From: Fibrobacter sp.
Lineage (GTDB): Bacteria; Fibrobacterota; Chitinivibrionia; Chitinivibrionales; Chitinispirillaceae
Direction: 5' to 3'
Length of the DNA stretch: 64,000 nucleotides
Assembly (NCBI GenBank): GCA_012519985.1
Contig: JAAYPC010000120.1
Location: 1-64,000, forward strand
Positions 26,184 to 35,143 of this stretch are shown piece after piece. Both the position numbers and the translations under genes were made by a program. Position 1 is the first letter of the stretch; every line of letters starts with the position of its first letter. Under the pieces are notes generated by a model that made no database searches, was not told the origin of the DNA, and was given only the letters and a program-made list of their open reading frames with translations.

Positions 26184-27815
26184 ATGACCCACAAAGAAAA
26201 TGTCTCTGTTTCAAAGAATAATAACCCGATTCCTTCAGAAAAGAATTCCGACCCTAAATTAGGTAAAACGATTTCCATTGCTACTACCATAATGATGGGG
26301 TCAGTTTTTTTAAGTAGAATTACCGGCCTGCTTCGCGAACAGGTCATGGCACATTTTGGCGGTACCGGTTTGGGAATCGATGCGTACGTATCAGCATTCA
26401 TTATCCCTGAACTGCTCAACCATTTTCTGGCCGGAGGCTTTCTATCTGTTACTTTTATCCCGATTTTCCAGCGCTACACTATTAAAGGTGAACATGACAG
26501 AGGATGGAAATCCTTTTCCAATCTGTTTTGCATTGGGACACTCTTCTTTCTGATTCTCATACCCTTAAGCATGATTTTTACCCCTGATATTCTTAAAATT
26601 ACTGGTATCAGTCCCCAGGCTAAACCACAATATTTTGAAACTACAGTTCGTTTGACACGAATCGTACTTCCTGCACAACTCTTTTTTTACTGGGGCGCAT
26701 TTTTCTCCGCTGTGCAGATGGCAGAGAAACGCTTCTTTATTCCTGCAATTGCACCACTGTGCTATAACGGAGGTATAATCCTGGGAGGTATAATCCTGGG
26801 TCCTCGCATCGGTATAGATGGTTTTGCATGGGGAGTACTCTTTGGAGCCTTTCTGGCCAACATCTTGGTTCAACTACCAGGTGCATTAAAAATCGGGCTA
26901 AAATTCTATCCCAGATTCGATTTTTCTGATCCTGATCTTATGGAATATGTTAAAAAAAGCGTCCCACTTGTTCTGGGCTTGGGCATGACCTTTTCCAATG
27001 AAATCTTTTTCAGGTTCTTTTCCGCATCTCTATCCGTAGGCACTGTGGCCAGTGTAAATTATGCCCTGCGGGTAATGATGATGGTGGTTGCCATGTTCGG
27101 GCAGGCTTCTGGTGCCGCATTCTTTCCTTTCCTTTCTAACCTTGCTTTGGAAAAAAAATTCGACCAGATGAACAATATTCTTAATTCGGTTTTGAATAAA
27201 ATCGCCGTTTTTCTGCTTCCGATTTCAGGTATCATGATCATTCTTTCACAACAGATAATTGCCATTATCTATCAGCGCGGACATTTCGACTATCAGTCCA
27301 CACTGCAAACCGCATCTGTCTTCTCAGTCTATCTTCTGGGTGCATTCGGATTTTCAGCATCCATGATAATTTCCCGCCCCTTCTATGCAATGCAGAATAC
27401 TGTCCTGCCAATGGTGGTTAACACATTAATAGCATTGCTAAGCATACCCCTTTATGTTCTTTTCAGTCGCAGGATGGGAGGGCCTGGAATCGCCTTTGCC
27501 ACAACTCTGGCTGTTACATCTCAGTTTATTGTTCTCTATGTAATATGGAACTGCAGATATGCCAAATGGAATACTGTGGCTAAGCTTGTTTTTTCTATAA
27601 GCAAAATACTTCTGATAACCTCTCTGGGATGCGCTATAGGGTATCTGCTCAAACAATGGAGCCTGGGAATAAACATACCAAATCTTCTTTTAAAAAATCT
27701 GACCGTATGCTTTATCTGCGCAGTTCCATCATTTCTGCTAATAATCATTTGTTACGAACTGACCGGAATTCAGAGATTCGCCGATATGATCAGTAAAATT
27801 ATGAAACGGTCTTGA
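26184..27815 (+). CDS. murJ: Lipid II flippase MurJ (MviN family)
   Basis: Inner-membrane flippase that moves the peptidoglycan precursor lipid II outward. The 543-aa protein has about 14 hydrophobic helices and the family opening SVFLSRITGLLREQVMAHFGG plus FLAGGFLSVTFIPIF. The first 30 residues are a polar extension rich in Asn/Lys/Ser. The Shine-Dalgarno match is weak, so the start may be off by a few codons. It is convergent with gpmA. Confidence 0.93.
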   Translation: MTHKENVSVSKNNNPIPSEKNSDPKLGKTISIATTIMMGSVFLSRITGLLREQVMAHFGGTGLGIDAYVSAFIIPELLNHFLAGGFLSVTFIPIFQRYTIKGEHDRGWKSFSNLFCIGTLFFLILIPLSMIFTPDILKITGISPQAKPQYFETTVRLTRIVLPAQLFFYWGAFFSAVQMAEKRFFIPAIAPLCYNGGIILGGIILGPRIGIDGFAWGVLFGAFLANILVQLPGALKIGLKFYPRFDFSDPDLMEYVKKSVPLVLGLGMTFSNEIFFRFFSASLSVGTVASVNYALRVMMMVVAMFGQASGAAFFPFLSNLALEKKFDQMNNILNSVLNKIAVFLLPISGIMIILSQQIIAIIYQRGHFDYQSTLQTASVFSVYLLGAFGFSASMIISRPFYAMQNTVLPMVVNTLIALLSIPLYVLFSRRMGGPGIAFATTLAVTSQFIVLYVIWNCRYAKWNTVAKLVFSISKILLITSLGCAIGYLLKQWSLGINIPNLLLKNLTVCFICAVPSFLLIIICYELTGIQRFADMISKIMKRS

Positions 27816-27826
27816 GAAAATCATTC

Positions 27827-27841
27827 GACCGTACTACGGTC
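27827..27841. terminator. Short hairpin between convergent murJ and gpmA
   Basis: GACCGTA-C-TACGGTC forms a compact stem in the 33-bp gap between the two convergent stops. No long T-run on either side, so efficiency is doubtful. Confidence 0.3.
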
Positions 27842-27848
27842 CACTGCT

Positions 27849-28592
27849 CTAGGCTTTCCCCTGCTTCTTAACCGCTTCCTCAGCTTTACGTATCTCTTCG
27901 GGATCCCCCAGGTAATAATGTTTCGCAGCATTCAGTTTATCATCAAGTTCGTAAACCAGAGGAATACCTGTAGGTATGTTTAAATTGACTATGTCATCGT
28001 CGGAAATCTTGTCCAGATATTTTACCAGAGCTCTTAAGCTGTTTCCATGTGCGGCTATTATAACTTTTTTCCCTGAAAGTATTACCGGTGCGATGGTTTC
28101 ATGCCAGTATGGAAGAAACCTCTCTACTGTGTCTTTGAGACATTCGGTCATAGGAAGCTCATTGTCCCTCAGATCGCTATAGCGGGGATCTGATGCAGGA
28201 GATCTGGGATCATCCTTACTTAATGCAGGAGGCTGGATATCATAGCTTCTTCGCCAGATGTGGACCTGTTGCTCACCATATTTGCGGGCTGTTTCTGCCT
28301 TGTTCAATCCCTGTAAAGCACCATAATGCCGTTCATTGAGACGCCATGAGCGCTGAACCGGAATCCACATCAGATCCATGTAGTCTAGAACAATCCATAA
28401 GGTTCTGATTGCTCTTTTTAATACAGATGTAAATGCCATATCGAAAGTATAATTTTTATCCTTTAGAATGATACCCGCCTTTCTGGCTTCCTGTACCCCT
28501 CTTTCGGATAAGTCTACATCGGTCCACCCGGTAAAACGATTTTCCTTGTTCCAACTACTTTCACCATGTCTGAGCAGTACCAGTTTATACAT
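27849..28592 (-). CDS. gpmA: 2,3-bisphosphoglycerate-dependent phosphoglycerate mutase
   Basis: Interconverts 3- and 2-phosphoglycerate in glycolysis. The 247-aa protein starts [29 protein letters not shown] with the catalytic His in RHG, has [12 protein letters not shown], and the second catalytic His in [10 protein letters not shown]. Length and motifs are those of the dPGM family. The gene is monocistronic and divergent from rubrerythrin. Confidence 0.96.
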   Translation of the reverse strand: MYKLVLLRHGESSWNKENRFTGWTDVDLSERGVQEARKAGIILKDKNYTFDMAFTSVLKRAIRTLWIVLDYMDLMWIPVQRSWRLNERHYGALQGLNKAETARKYGEQQVHIWRRSYDIQPPALSKDDPRSPASDPRYSDLRDNELPMTECLKDTVERFLPYWHETIAPVILSGKKVIIAAHGNSLRALVKYLDKISDDDIVNLNIPTGIPLVYELDDKLNAAKHYYLGDPEEIRKAEEAVKKQGKA

Positions 28593-28724
28593 AGCTACTC
28601 CACTTTTTCAGGTTAATGATTTACTGCTGTTTGATGGCCGCAAAAAACGGACCAAAGAAGAAGTACCCAGACAAACTGAGAATTTCTTATAAAAAAGAAG
28701 TGCTTTTTAAAGAGACATAAAAGA

Positions 28725-28743
28725 TATTGTGAGATTCACAATA
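28725..28743. promoter_or_regulatory. Operator-like dyad upstream of rubrerythrin
   Basis: Perfect dyad TATTGTGA-GAT-TCACAATA, located about 30 bp upstream of a TACAAT box (28771-28776) and about 100 bp before the rubrerythrin ATG. The half-site resembles Rex and CRP half-sites, but the spacer is 3 bp rather than 6, so neither is claimed. Confidence 0.5.
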
Positions 28744-28845
28744 AATCAAAAACCGAAGCGAAATAAAGGCTACAATCACTTTTAAGATTATAAGCTGCAT
28801 TTATAACAAAACTTTTTCCTATACCCTTTTAAAGGAGGCAAATAT

Positions 28846-29421
28846 ATGGGAAGTATTAAAGGAACTAAAACAGAACAAAACCTCTTAAAAGCTTTCGCTG
28901 GTGAATCACAGGCTCGAAACCGTTACACCTATGCTGCATCAGTAGCAAAAAAAGAGGGATACGAACAGATCGCTGCAATTTTTCAGGAAACTGCAGATCA
29001 GGAAAAACAGCATGCAAAACGATTTTTCCGTTTCCTGGAAGGCGGAATGGTAGAAATAACTGCGGCTTATCCTGCTGGAAAAATCGACACCACTATAGAA
29101 AATCTGAAAGCTGCAGCAGCCGGCGAGCATGAAGAGTACACAGTACTTTATCCAGAGTTTGCACGTATAGCAAAAGAGGAGGGTTTCCCTCAGGTTGCTG
29201 CACAATTCAATCTGGTTTCCAAGGCTGAAGCTCACCATGAGCAGCGCTACAGAATGCTTCTTGAAAACCTGGAAAAAACCGAAGTTTTCAAGAAAGCACA
29301 GCCTGTAACCTGGATTTGCCGTGAGTGTGGTTATGTTCATCAAGGTACAGATGCACCTAAGACATGTCCGTGCTGTGATCATCCTCAGGCTTTCTTCCAG
29401 GTCTTAACCGATATTTACTGA
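28846..29421 (+). CDS. rbr: Rubrerythrin
   Basis: Non-haem di-iron peroxidase that detoxifies hydrogen peroxide in anaerobes. The 191-aa protein has the four-helix ferritin-like domain with repeated E-x-x-H motifs (ADQEKQHAKRF, SKAEAHHEQRY) and a C-terminal rubredoxin-type FeS4 domain CRECGYVHQG...CPCCDHP. AAAGGAGG precedes the ATG. A dyad upstream suggests regulated expression. Confidence 0.95.
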   Translation: MGSIKGTKTEQNLLKAFAGESQARNRYTYAASVAKKEGYEQIAAIFQETADQEKQHAKRFFRFLEGGMVEITAAYPAGKIDTTIENLKAAAAGEHEEYTVLYPEFARIAKEEGFPQVAAQFNLVSKAEAHHEQRYRMLLENLEKTEVFKKAQPVTWICRECGYVHQGTDAPKTCPCCDHPQAFFQVLTDIY

Positions 29422-29431
29422 TAATTCTCTT

Positions 29432-29459
29432 TCAGGATACGATTTTTATCGTGTCCTGA
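29432..29459 (+). terminator. Candidate terminator of rubrerythrin
   Basis: TCAGGATACGA (29432-29442) pairs with TCGTGTCCTGA (29449-29459), 11 bp with one G-T wobble, 10 bp after the stop. A T-rich loop but no downstream T-run. Confidence 0.45.
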
Positions 29460-29637
29460 TTCCCACACCCTAAATCTTCATAACAAAAACCTTTCCGAAT
29501 ACCCTGAAAATAATCCTGCCTGGATCAGTCGCTATACTTTTAAAAAAATGGTTGTGCATTATCTAACAAACGGGTCAAGAAATGTCTGGCCATATTTTCT
29601 CAATACAAATGATTGGTTTTTGGTTATATTATAACTA

Positions 29638-30213
29638 TTGCAGCAGAAAAAGATTTTTCATCCGGAGCTCTCTTTGGAACTGACAAATACAGAAACTGTA
29701 CTTCTAGGCTTACTTTCCGAAGGTCCCATGACCCCCCACCAGTTACAACAGGAAATTCAATACAGGGACATGAATTTCTGGACCGAAATTTCCACATCTT
29801 CAATTCCCGAACTGTTGGTAAAACTGGAAAAGCAGGGTCTGGTTTTTCAAAGCAACAGAAGCAACGATAATAATTTCCTTAAAGCGACCTACTCTTTAAG
29901 TGAAAATGGGAAAAACATTTTTACAAGAAAAATTGAAAAAATTCTTAGCAATGTTGAACATTTAAGATGGCAGATCGATATTGGAACCTATAATTGTAAC
30001 CTGCTACCCCCCAAAAAAGTAAAGGATGCTCTCTGCTTGTACAGAACTCAATTAAAAGAAAAAATCGATGGTTATAAAGATCTGCTAAAATTCCTGCAAC
30101 TTTCAAAATGTCCCTTTCACAGACTGGCGATCGCATCCAGACCCATCTTTCTTCTGGAGGCCGAGTTAAAATGGGTAGATTCTTTTATTGAACAACTCTC
30201 TCTTCCGCAATAG
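29638..30213 (+). CDS. PadR-family transcriptional regulator
   Basis: Protein of 191 aa. The N-terminal winged helix reads TNTETVLLGLLSEGPMTPHQLQQEI with the following recognition segment ISTSSIPELLVKLEKQGLV, the PadR layout, and then a C-terminal helical domain of the Vir-like dimerisation type. The likely start is TTG at 29638, but no clear ribosome site was seen. No obvious target gene adjoins it. PadR proteins usually repress an efflux or stress gene in response to small molecules. Confidence 0.72.
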   Translation: MQQKKIFHPELSLELTNTETVLLGLLSEGPMTPHQLQQEIQYRDMNFWTEISTSSIPELLVKLEKQGLVFQSNRSNDNNFLKATYSLSENGKNIFTRKIEKILSNVEHLRWQIDIGTYNCNLLPPKKVKDALCLYRTQLKEKIDGYKDLLKFLQLSKCPFHRLAIASRPIFLLEAELKWVDSFIEQLSLPQ

Positions 30214-30240
30214 TAGGTCCACTTTTTAAACCAACTTGTA

Positions 30241-30415
30241 ACTACTCAGGTATCTGATGGCAAAAACGCTTATAATATCGAATATGGGAAAATAGGAATT
30301 AATATCAAAACAATATCTAATCAGAAGTAATCTGAATAGAATATCTAAACAAAGAACCGGAAATGTTATAACTGCTTATGGGCTTATCTGGTTAACGTTT
30401 CAATACCTGAGTAGT
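30241..30415. mobile_element. Possible MITE or IS remnant
   Basis: Perfect 13-bp inverted repeats ACTACTCAGGTAT (30241-30253) and ATACCTGAGTAGT (30403-30415) bound a 175-bp non-coding AT-rich segment in the gap between two convergent genes. No clear target duplication was found and no transposase is present. Other copies were not seen in this window. Confidence 0.4.
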
Positions 30416-30440
30416 ATCACCAACTTTAATCAATAATAAT

Positions 30441-32252
30441 TTACTCAGTTATCAGGTTTGAATCATGAATGAAAACCATGATCGAATCGCCAGTCTGCAA
30501 GCCATTGTTATCTGTAATATTGACCTTCACCATTCTGTACTCATTAGGTGATGTAAAAAAGGTATACCTGAATACTTCCGAGAAGCTGCTTTCACTGCAG
30601 CTTATGGTATAAGTAAAAGATTCATCCCAACCGATTGTCACCATGTTCAATGTTCCATCATAATCGATTGCTTCTAACAACAGCATTGCAGGTTGAGCGA
30701 TCCGTACTGTATCCAGAAACTTTAACGAAACAATACTGGGAAATCCTCTGCTTATTTCCAGAGTATCTTGCATGATAAATGGTTCTGACCAATGGCCCGA
30801 ACTGTCTTTTACTTGCGCATGCAAAGTGATATTCCCGTAAAAGCACGAATCTGTGGTAATTATCAGATTACTCTGATCAGAAATAAAAACTATCGAATCA
30901 CCAACCGGATTATTCAGTTTGATTTTGAAGGAATCGATCATTCCGCCTGGATTATCCTCAGCCCTTATTCTGACCATGAATGGTTTCCCGGTATAAATTT
31001 TCTGATCAGTTGTAACTACATCATATATCACAGGCAAACCCTGCTCTATTGGAAAACTGTTCTTGTAAACATTACTGAAAAAGCCAACTGTGTCTGAGCA
31101 GCAGACCCACAAATGAAGACTATCTCCCGTAAAAGAAGAGGTTATCTCAGGTGTTCCTCTGACTGTATCCCACTGAAAGCCTCCATCAAAACTCCAGTAA
31201 AAATTTTTACAGGTACTTCCCCAGGCAGTTAATCCCGCATGAACCGAAAGGGTAACTTGTTGTCTGTCGTAAATTACTGAGGGAACCGTTGTTACTCCAG
31301 AGATAATCGTTTTTCGGAAGTCCGGCTCAATGGTCAAATAATGGTTATGTTCATAAGTAATCCCTTCCGAATTTGTATACAATATTTTTACCGGAAAGAT
31401 CCCTGGGCTGTCAGCTAAACCGATGTTTACGTTGAACAAATCATTATGGGTAATCAGATAAATTGAGGGTATAACTGCAGTATCAGTACGACTTTCTATT
31501 TTTAAAGTTCCGGAATCCCCCTGGCACGAATCGAAGGCCAGTGACAAAATAACAGTATCCCCAATAGTTAACGGATGAAGCGGTCCGGCAACCCTCATCT
31601 TCATCTGGAATTGTCGGCTAAAAACTGTACAGGGTGGAGTGGAAAACCAATAGCCCTGCCAATCGGATAAGCTGGCCGAAATTATTAAATCCTCAGAAGA
31701 ATAAACTGGAATAGCACATGTATCTTTGATAGAAAGGGTATCAATAGCAATTGTATCCAGAAACCAGATGACATTTTTAATCTGTTCTGAAGAAAATCGA
31801 TCTTCTGATAATAAAAAAGATTTTAAGGTATCTGGGCTGAAAACTACCCTGATGTATTCAATTCTGACAGGTTCACTGGCTGAAAGAACTATTCGAAAAG
31901 TATCGCAATACTCATTTTTACGTAAACCGGTAATCAGAATATTACCTGAAAATGGCCTGGTGAAATAAAACCCCAAAGAATCATTAGATTTTCTACTTTG
32001 GAAAAACAAAGGGTCCACTACTCCGGGCGGATCAGTATAAAAGCCGAAATCGACGTAGGAATCGGTACCCGAGGTAAAATGGAAAACATAAGGGGTAAAT
32101 GGATAAAGAGTATCTTTATTGATTTGAAGGCCGAAACTGTAATCCCCGTTATATGCTCTGTCGAAAGGAGAATATGGAAGATCCGAACAGGAGATTAAAA
32201 GAATGCCGGTTATCAGAAAGAATTCTGAAAAGTCTTTGAAGATTTTTTCCAT
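30441..32252 (-). CDS. Large surface lipoprotein with Ig-like repeats
   Basis: Protein of 603 aa. The N-terminus has a signal with lipobox LLISC (Cys22), giving a lipid-anchored exported protein. The body is dominated by beta-strand-rich repeats of about 90 residues with DS/DT-G motifs (IKLNNPVGDSIVFISDQSN and similar), resembling Ig-like or cadherin-like modules of bacterial surface proteins. No enzymatic motif was seen. It begins 23 bp downstream of the next gene on the same strand, so the two are probably co-transcribed. Confidence 0.68.
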   Translation of the reverse strand: MEKIFKDFSEFFLITGILLISCSDLPYSPFDRAYNGDYSFGLQINKDTLYPFTPYVFHFTSGTDSYVDFGFYTDPPGVVDPLFFQSRKSNDSLGFYFTRPFSGNILITGLRKNEYCDTFRIVLSASEPVRIEYIRVVFSPDTLKSFLLSEDRFSSEQIKNVIWFLDTIAIDTLSIKDTCAIPVYSSEDLIISASLSDWQGYWFSTPPCTVFSRQFQMKMRVAGPLHPLTIGDTVILSLAFDSCQGDSGTLKIESRTDTAVIPSIYLITHNDLFNVNIGLADSPGIFPVKILYTNSEGITYEHNHYLTIEPDFRKTIISGVTTVPSVIYDRQQVTLSVHAGLTAWGSTCKNFYWSFDGGFQWDTVRGTPEITSSFTGDSLHLWVCCSDTVGFFSNVYKNSFPIEQGLPVIYDVVTTDQKIYTGKPFMVRIRAEDNPGGMIDSFKIKLNNPVGDSIVFISDQSNLIITTDSCFYGNITLHAQVKDSSGHWSEPFIMQDTLEISRGFPSIVSLKFLDTVRIAQPAMLLLEAIDYDGTLNMVTIGWDESFTYTISCSESSFSEVFRYTFFTSPNEYRMVKVNITDNNGLQTGDSIMVFIHDSNLITE

Positions 32253-32275
32253 AGTTTTTGTTCTTTCAAATCGAT

Positions 32276-33106
32276 TCAGAATAAAAATGAGATCCCTGCA
32301 CCTGTTATCCCTGTAGCCAGCACAGCACCACCTGTATACTGAAGCACTCTGCTTTTATAGAACAATTTGCGGCAATAATCGGCTCCAGAAGGGTCTCTTT
32401 GGGCATTGTAAAGATCTGTGGTTCTGTTGACCATAACCGAACTTATCACAAGAAGCAAACCTCCGCATAAGCCAACAGCTCCGCAACCAGTACGAAATAC
32501 TGCTTTTTTTCTTCTTTTTTCAGGACTAATACCATCATGTTCTTTACCTTCAAACCTATGATCACTCAGATCACTATTATATGGTTTCCAGGTTATGCTA
32601 AATGGAATATTTGGTTTAACATCAATAAGTTTTGTCTCCCGGCAGAGGCTGGAATACCCAATATCATCAAAGATGACATTGCTCAAATTGATTATTGAAT
32701 TTTTGGATTTTACCTGAATACCAAATGTGCAGTGACTGATTCTAGTGTAGGCAAACTCTGCTGATTTGGCCTCGCTGGTAATTTCCAGACCATTCCAGTC
32801 GAATGCTTCAGCACTGGTGTGCTCTTCTGTTTTTTCCATTGCCTTGATCGAGGTTAAAAGAATCGGTTCAGACAAATTGCCTATACATGAAAGCTCACCC
32901 GAAACCCTGAGCCCGCAAAACTGTTCAAAGTATAATCTGCATCCTGGCCAAATAGTCAATTTCTCGTTTTCCATCACCAGAATCGTTTCAGTAACAATGT
33001 AATCTCCTTTGAAAAGACTACCTTTCATCCGGCCACCAATGCATTCCGCTGATTCGGTTGAGATTAATGCAAAAAAAAGAATCACAAAAAGAGTAAAGTA
33101 ATTCAT
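32276..33106 (-). CDS. Exported beta-helix-like protein with C-terminal membrane segments
   Basis: Protein of 276 aa from ATG 33106, which begins a clear signal peptide (FTLFVILFFALISTESA). The frame is open to 33250 but has no better start. The middle resembles a right-handed beta-helix (short repeated strands such as LRVSGELSCIGNLSEPILLTSI, then FDWNGLEITSEAK). Two hydrophobic helices lie near the C-terminus. It belongs with the adjacent lipoprotein as a surface module; function unknown. Confidence 0.62.
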   Translation of the reverse strand: MNYFTLFVILFFALISTESAECIGGRMKGSLFKGDYIVTETILVMENEKLTIWPGCRLYFEQFCGLRVSGELSCIGNLSEPILLTSIKAMEKTEEHTSAEAFDWNGLEITSEAKSAEFAYTRISHCTFGIQVKSKNSIINLSNVIFDDIGYSSLCRETKLIDVKPNIPFSITWKPYNSDLSDHRFEGKEHDGISPEKRRKKAVFRTGCGAVGLCGGLLLVISSVMVNRTTDLYNAQRDPSGADYCRKLFYKSRVLQYTGGAVLATGITGAGISFLF

Positions 33107-33250
33107 TATTAAATCTCTGAATTTGAATAGTTTAAGCCTATAAATTTGAACAAAAACCTTAGTGCAAAAACCAGGAGAAATCTTAAAATCAGGAAAGCTG
33201 TTACGATTCCACAGGGAAGTAACTACAAGAGCCCTGTTTATGAAAAGCAC

Positions 33251-33592
33251 TTATTCAGAAATTGAGAGATAACGGTCTGCATGTTTTTTAGTCGTATATA
33301 CAGAAAACAATGAGATCAGAATCAACACCCCAAGAATTGTAGATTCCCTGTTTAACAAAGCAATAGCCAACACCGAGGTGATCAAACTGAGTACTGCAAG
33401 AAGTAAACTGCCTTTCATTATTTGCAGACCAAAGAACTTATTTATATCGTACCATGCAGCTCTGTTATCAAGAATTCTCTTTTCTTTGAATCCTACCAGG
33501 TAATTTGGCGGAATTAACCTGTAATAAAGAGGTAAAGCCAAAACAAGAGTCATCATGGAAAGAAAAAGGTATTTTGATGAGAAATCCAGCAT
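33251..33592 (-). CDS. SdpI-family small membrane protein
   Basis: Protein of 113 aa with about three membrane helices. The segment LIPPNYLVGFKEKRILDNRAAWYDINKFFG matches the SdpI/YhfL pattern (IPPNxxxGFRxxRTLxNxxxWYxxNRxxG). In Bacillus SdpI gives immunity to the SdpC toxin, but most family members have no known role. No toxin gene was recognised nearby. Confidence 0.75.
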   Translation of the reverse strand: MLDFSSKYLFLSMMTLVLALPLYYRLIPPNYLVGFKEKRILDNRAAWYDINKFFGLQIMKGSLLLAVLSLITSVLAIALLNRESTILGVLILISLFSVYTTKKHADRYLSISE

Positions 33593-33772
33593 AATTACCC
33601 TCCTTAAAAGAGGTCCCTACTAAACATCTCTATAAGTTTAGTGGGAAGAATCTGAACGCAAGCTCATTTTTTTGACATTTTAACAATTCAATAGATAAAA
33701 AACAAGATAAAACCTGTTTTTTACCAGTAGCATGCAATAAAAATGCCAGATGCTTTCCTCATCAGCCCTCTC

Positions 33773-34867
33773 TTAGCTTCTTTCTCCCTCATAAAACGCT
33801 ACCGCTCTGATTCCAAACTTCCGTTCAATAAGCCTTGCCTCCTTTTCAGCTAAACAAAAACAGATGAGCTGCCCGGAAGAAAACAGAGAAAGATCCAGGT
33901 CGCCTGGATACCGATATTCATCTTCATCAGGCCACCAGGTTGATTTTCCATACGTTTGTTTCAACCATCTTTCACCATCAGTGCCCTTCCGGTAATTTTT
34001 CTGATATTTCACCGGTCGGATTCCGTATTTAAAAGCTACACTTTTTTCGATCCCGATGCCGTATGGTTCAAATGACATCTCATTATACCGCAACCTCCAC
34101 CTCATCAATGAGGAAAATTCCAGAGGTGAATGACCGGTAAATGACACCACTTTCACATTGTGAGCCATGTGTCTTGAAGAAGCCTTTATTGTTTTGGTGC
34201 TGATAATATTTTGCAAAGTAAGAAAAGCGTTTCGGGGATATACATTACAGACACTAACCGCAGCATAATAACTCTGCAAACGCTCTGTGGGCCAGGCATA
34301 GGAGCTGGAACGGGTCCAGTGAATAACATACTCCCCTTTTATTGATTTAACAGATTCACTGATCCCCTCTCTCCTGATTACATACTTTAGCTGCGATGAA
34401 CGATGCTCATATGGTATCTGAAACCTCCTGTCAACAATCGGATTTTTACCTTTACAGGACTCCAGAAGCTTTGCCATTTCACCACCGCTTCTTATGGAAA
34501 CAGGGAGCAGAAGATCTGCATTCTCCACAATAAAGCGATCCCGTAACGATAGTAATTTCTTTCTTGATTCATTTATAAGAGGTATAAAGATTGAATTACA
34601 AATGTAACAATCAAACTGGCTTTTGATCCATAAATACCGGAGTATGAAATGATGCATATCCGGTGCACAAATCACTATAATCTGATTTACCCGATATTTT
34701 ATGCACCAGTATAAAACCATCTCAAAGGTCTGTATCCCTTCAGAAGTCAGAACTGTATAACCTCTTTCACCAAGCCATCGTACCGCTTGCTGAGTAGCCC
34801 TTACCCAGGATGTACTTGCATTTGGCTGCATTGGTTGTCTGGAGATTAAAACTGCCGCAGTAGGCAT
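33773..34867 (-). CDS. Putative SLOG/DprA-like plus AbiGi/DUF2971-like fusion protein
   Basis: Protein of 364 aa. Residues 1-150 have a Rossmann layout: TAAVLISRQ, then ERGYTVLTSEG, then a helix and QIIVICAPD, then RDRFIVENADLLLPVSIRSGGEMAKLL, which resembles the DprA/SLOG end motif (RN-x-IA-x-AD...SG). Residues about 180-364 contain YVIHWTRSS, VVSFTGHS, YGIGIEKSVAFKYGIRPVKY and WPDEDEYR, the order seen in AbiGi and DUF2971 proteins, which are linked to abortive infection. The domain calls are mine from motifs, not from a search. Monocistronic. Confidence 0.5.
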   Translation of the reverse strand: MPTAAVLISRQPMQPNASTSWVRATQQAVRWLGERGYTVLTSEGIQTFEMVLYWCIKYRVNQIIVICAPDMHHFILRYLWIKSQFDCYICNSIFIPLINESRKKLLSLRDRFIVENADLLLPVSIRSGGEMAKLLESCKGKNPIVDRRFQIPYEHRSSQLKYVIRREGISESVKSIKGEYVIHWTRSSSYAWPTERLQSYYAAVSVCNVYPRNAFLTLQNIISTKTIKASSRHMAHNVKVVSFTGHSPLEFSSLMRWRLRYNEMSFEPYGIGIEKSVAFKYGIRPVKYQKNYRKGTDGERWLKQTYGKSTWWPDEDEYRYPGDLDLSLFSSGQLICFCLAEKEARLIERKFGIRAVAFYEGERS

Positions 34868-34949
34868 TTTTTGGGAGCTCCTATACAGAATTTTTTCTTT
34901 TGCTTAAATGAAAGACGAAACTGATATAGCAGCTTTTGTGCCAAAGAAA

Positions 34950-35042
34950 AACTGTGATTAGTTTGATTTATATAAATGATTTATATAATCTGAATAAATG
35001 TGATTGAAGGTTATTTAAATGAATATCATTCTAATCACAGTT
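34950..35042. repeat. Spaced inverted repeat upstream of the SLOG-like gene
   Basis: Perfect 12-bp arms AACTGTGATTAG (34950-34961) and CTAATCACAGTT (35031-35042) bound a very AT-rich 69-bp stretch. It could be a second mini-element or a regulatory site of the 33773 gene, whose start lies about 80 bp downstream on the minus strand. Confidence 0.4.
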
Positions 35043-35143
35043 AAGCCCTTCATAGCCGTAAGGCCCGCCCCCCTCTTCATCCTCAATACACCTGTTAAGC
35101 CACAGAAACAGGTCATGGATGAATAAGGTGGCAGCTACTCCTC

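Noticed and set aside
28725-28743. Rex- or CRP-type operator
   Set aside because: The half-sites fit loosely, but the 3-bp spacer is wrong for both; kept only as an unassigned dyad.
30441-33592. Complete toxin-immunity system around the SdpI-family gene
   Set aside because: No toxin-like gene or processing enzyme is recognisable next to it.
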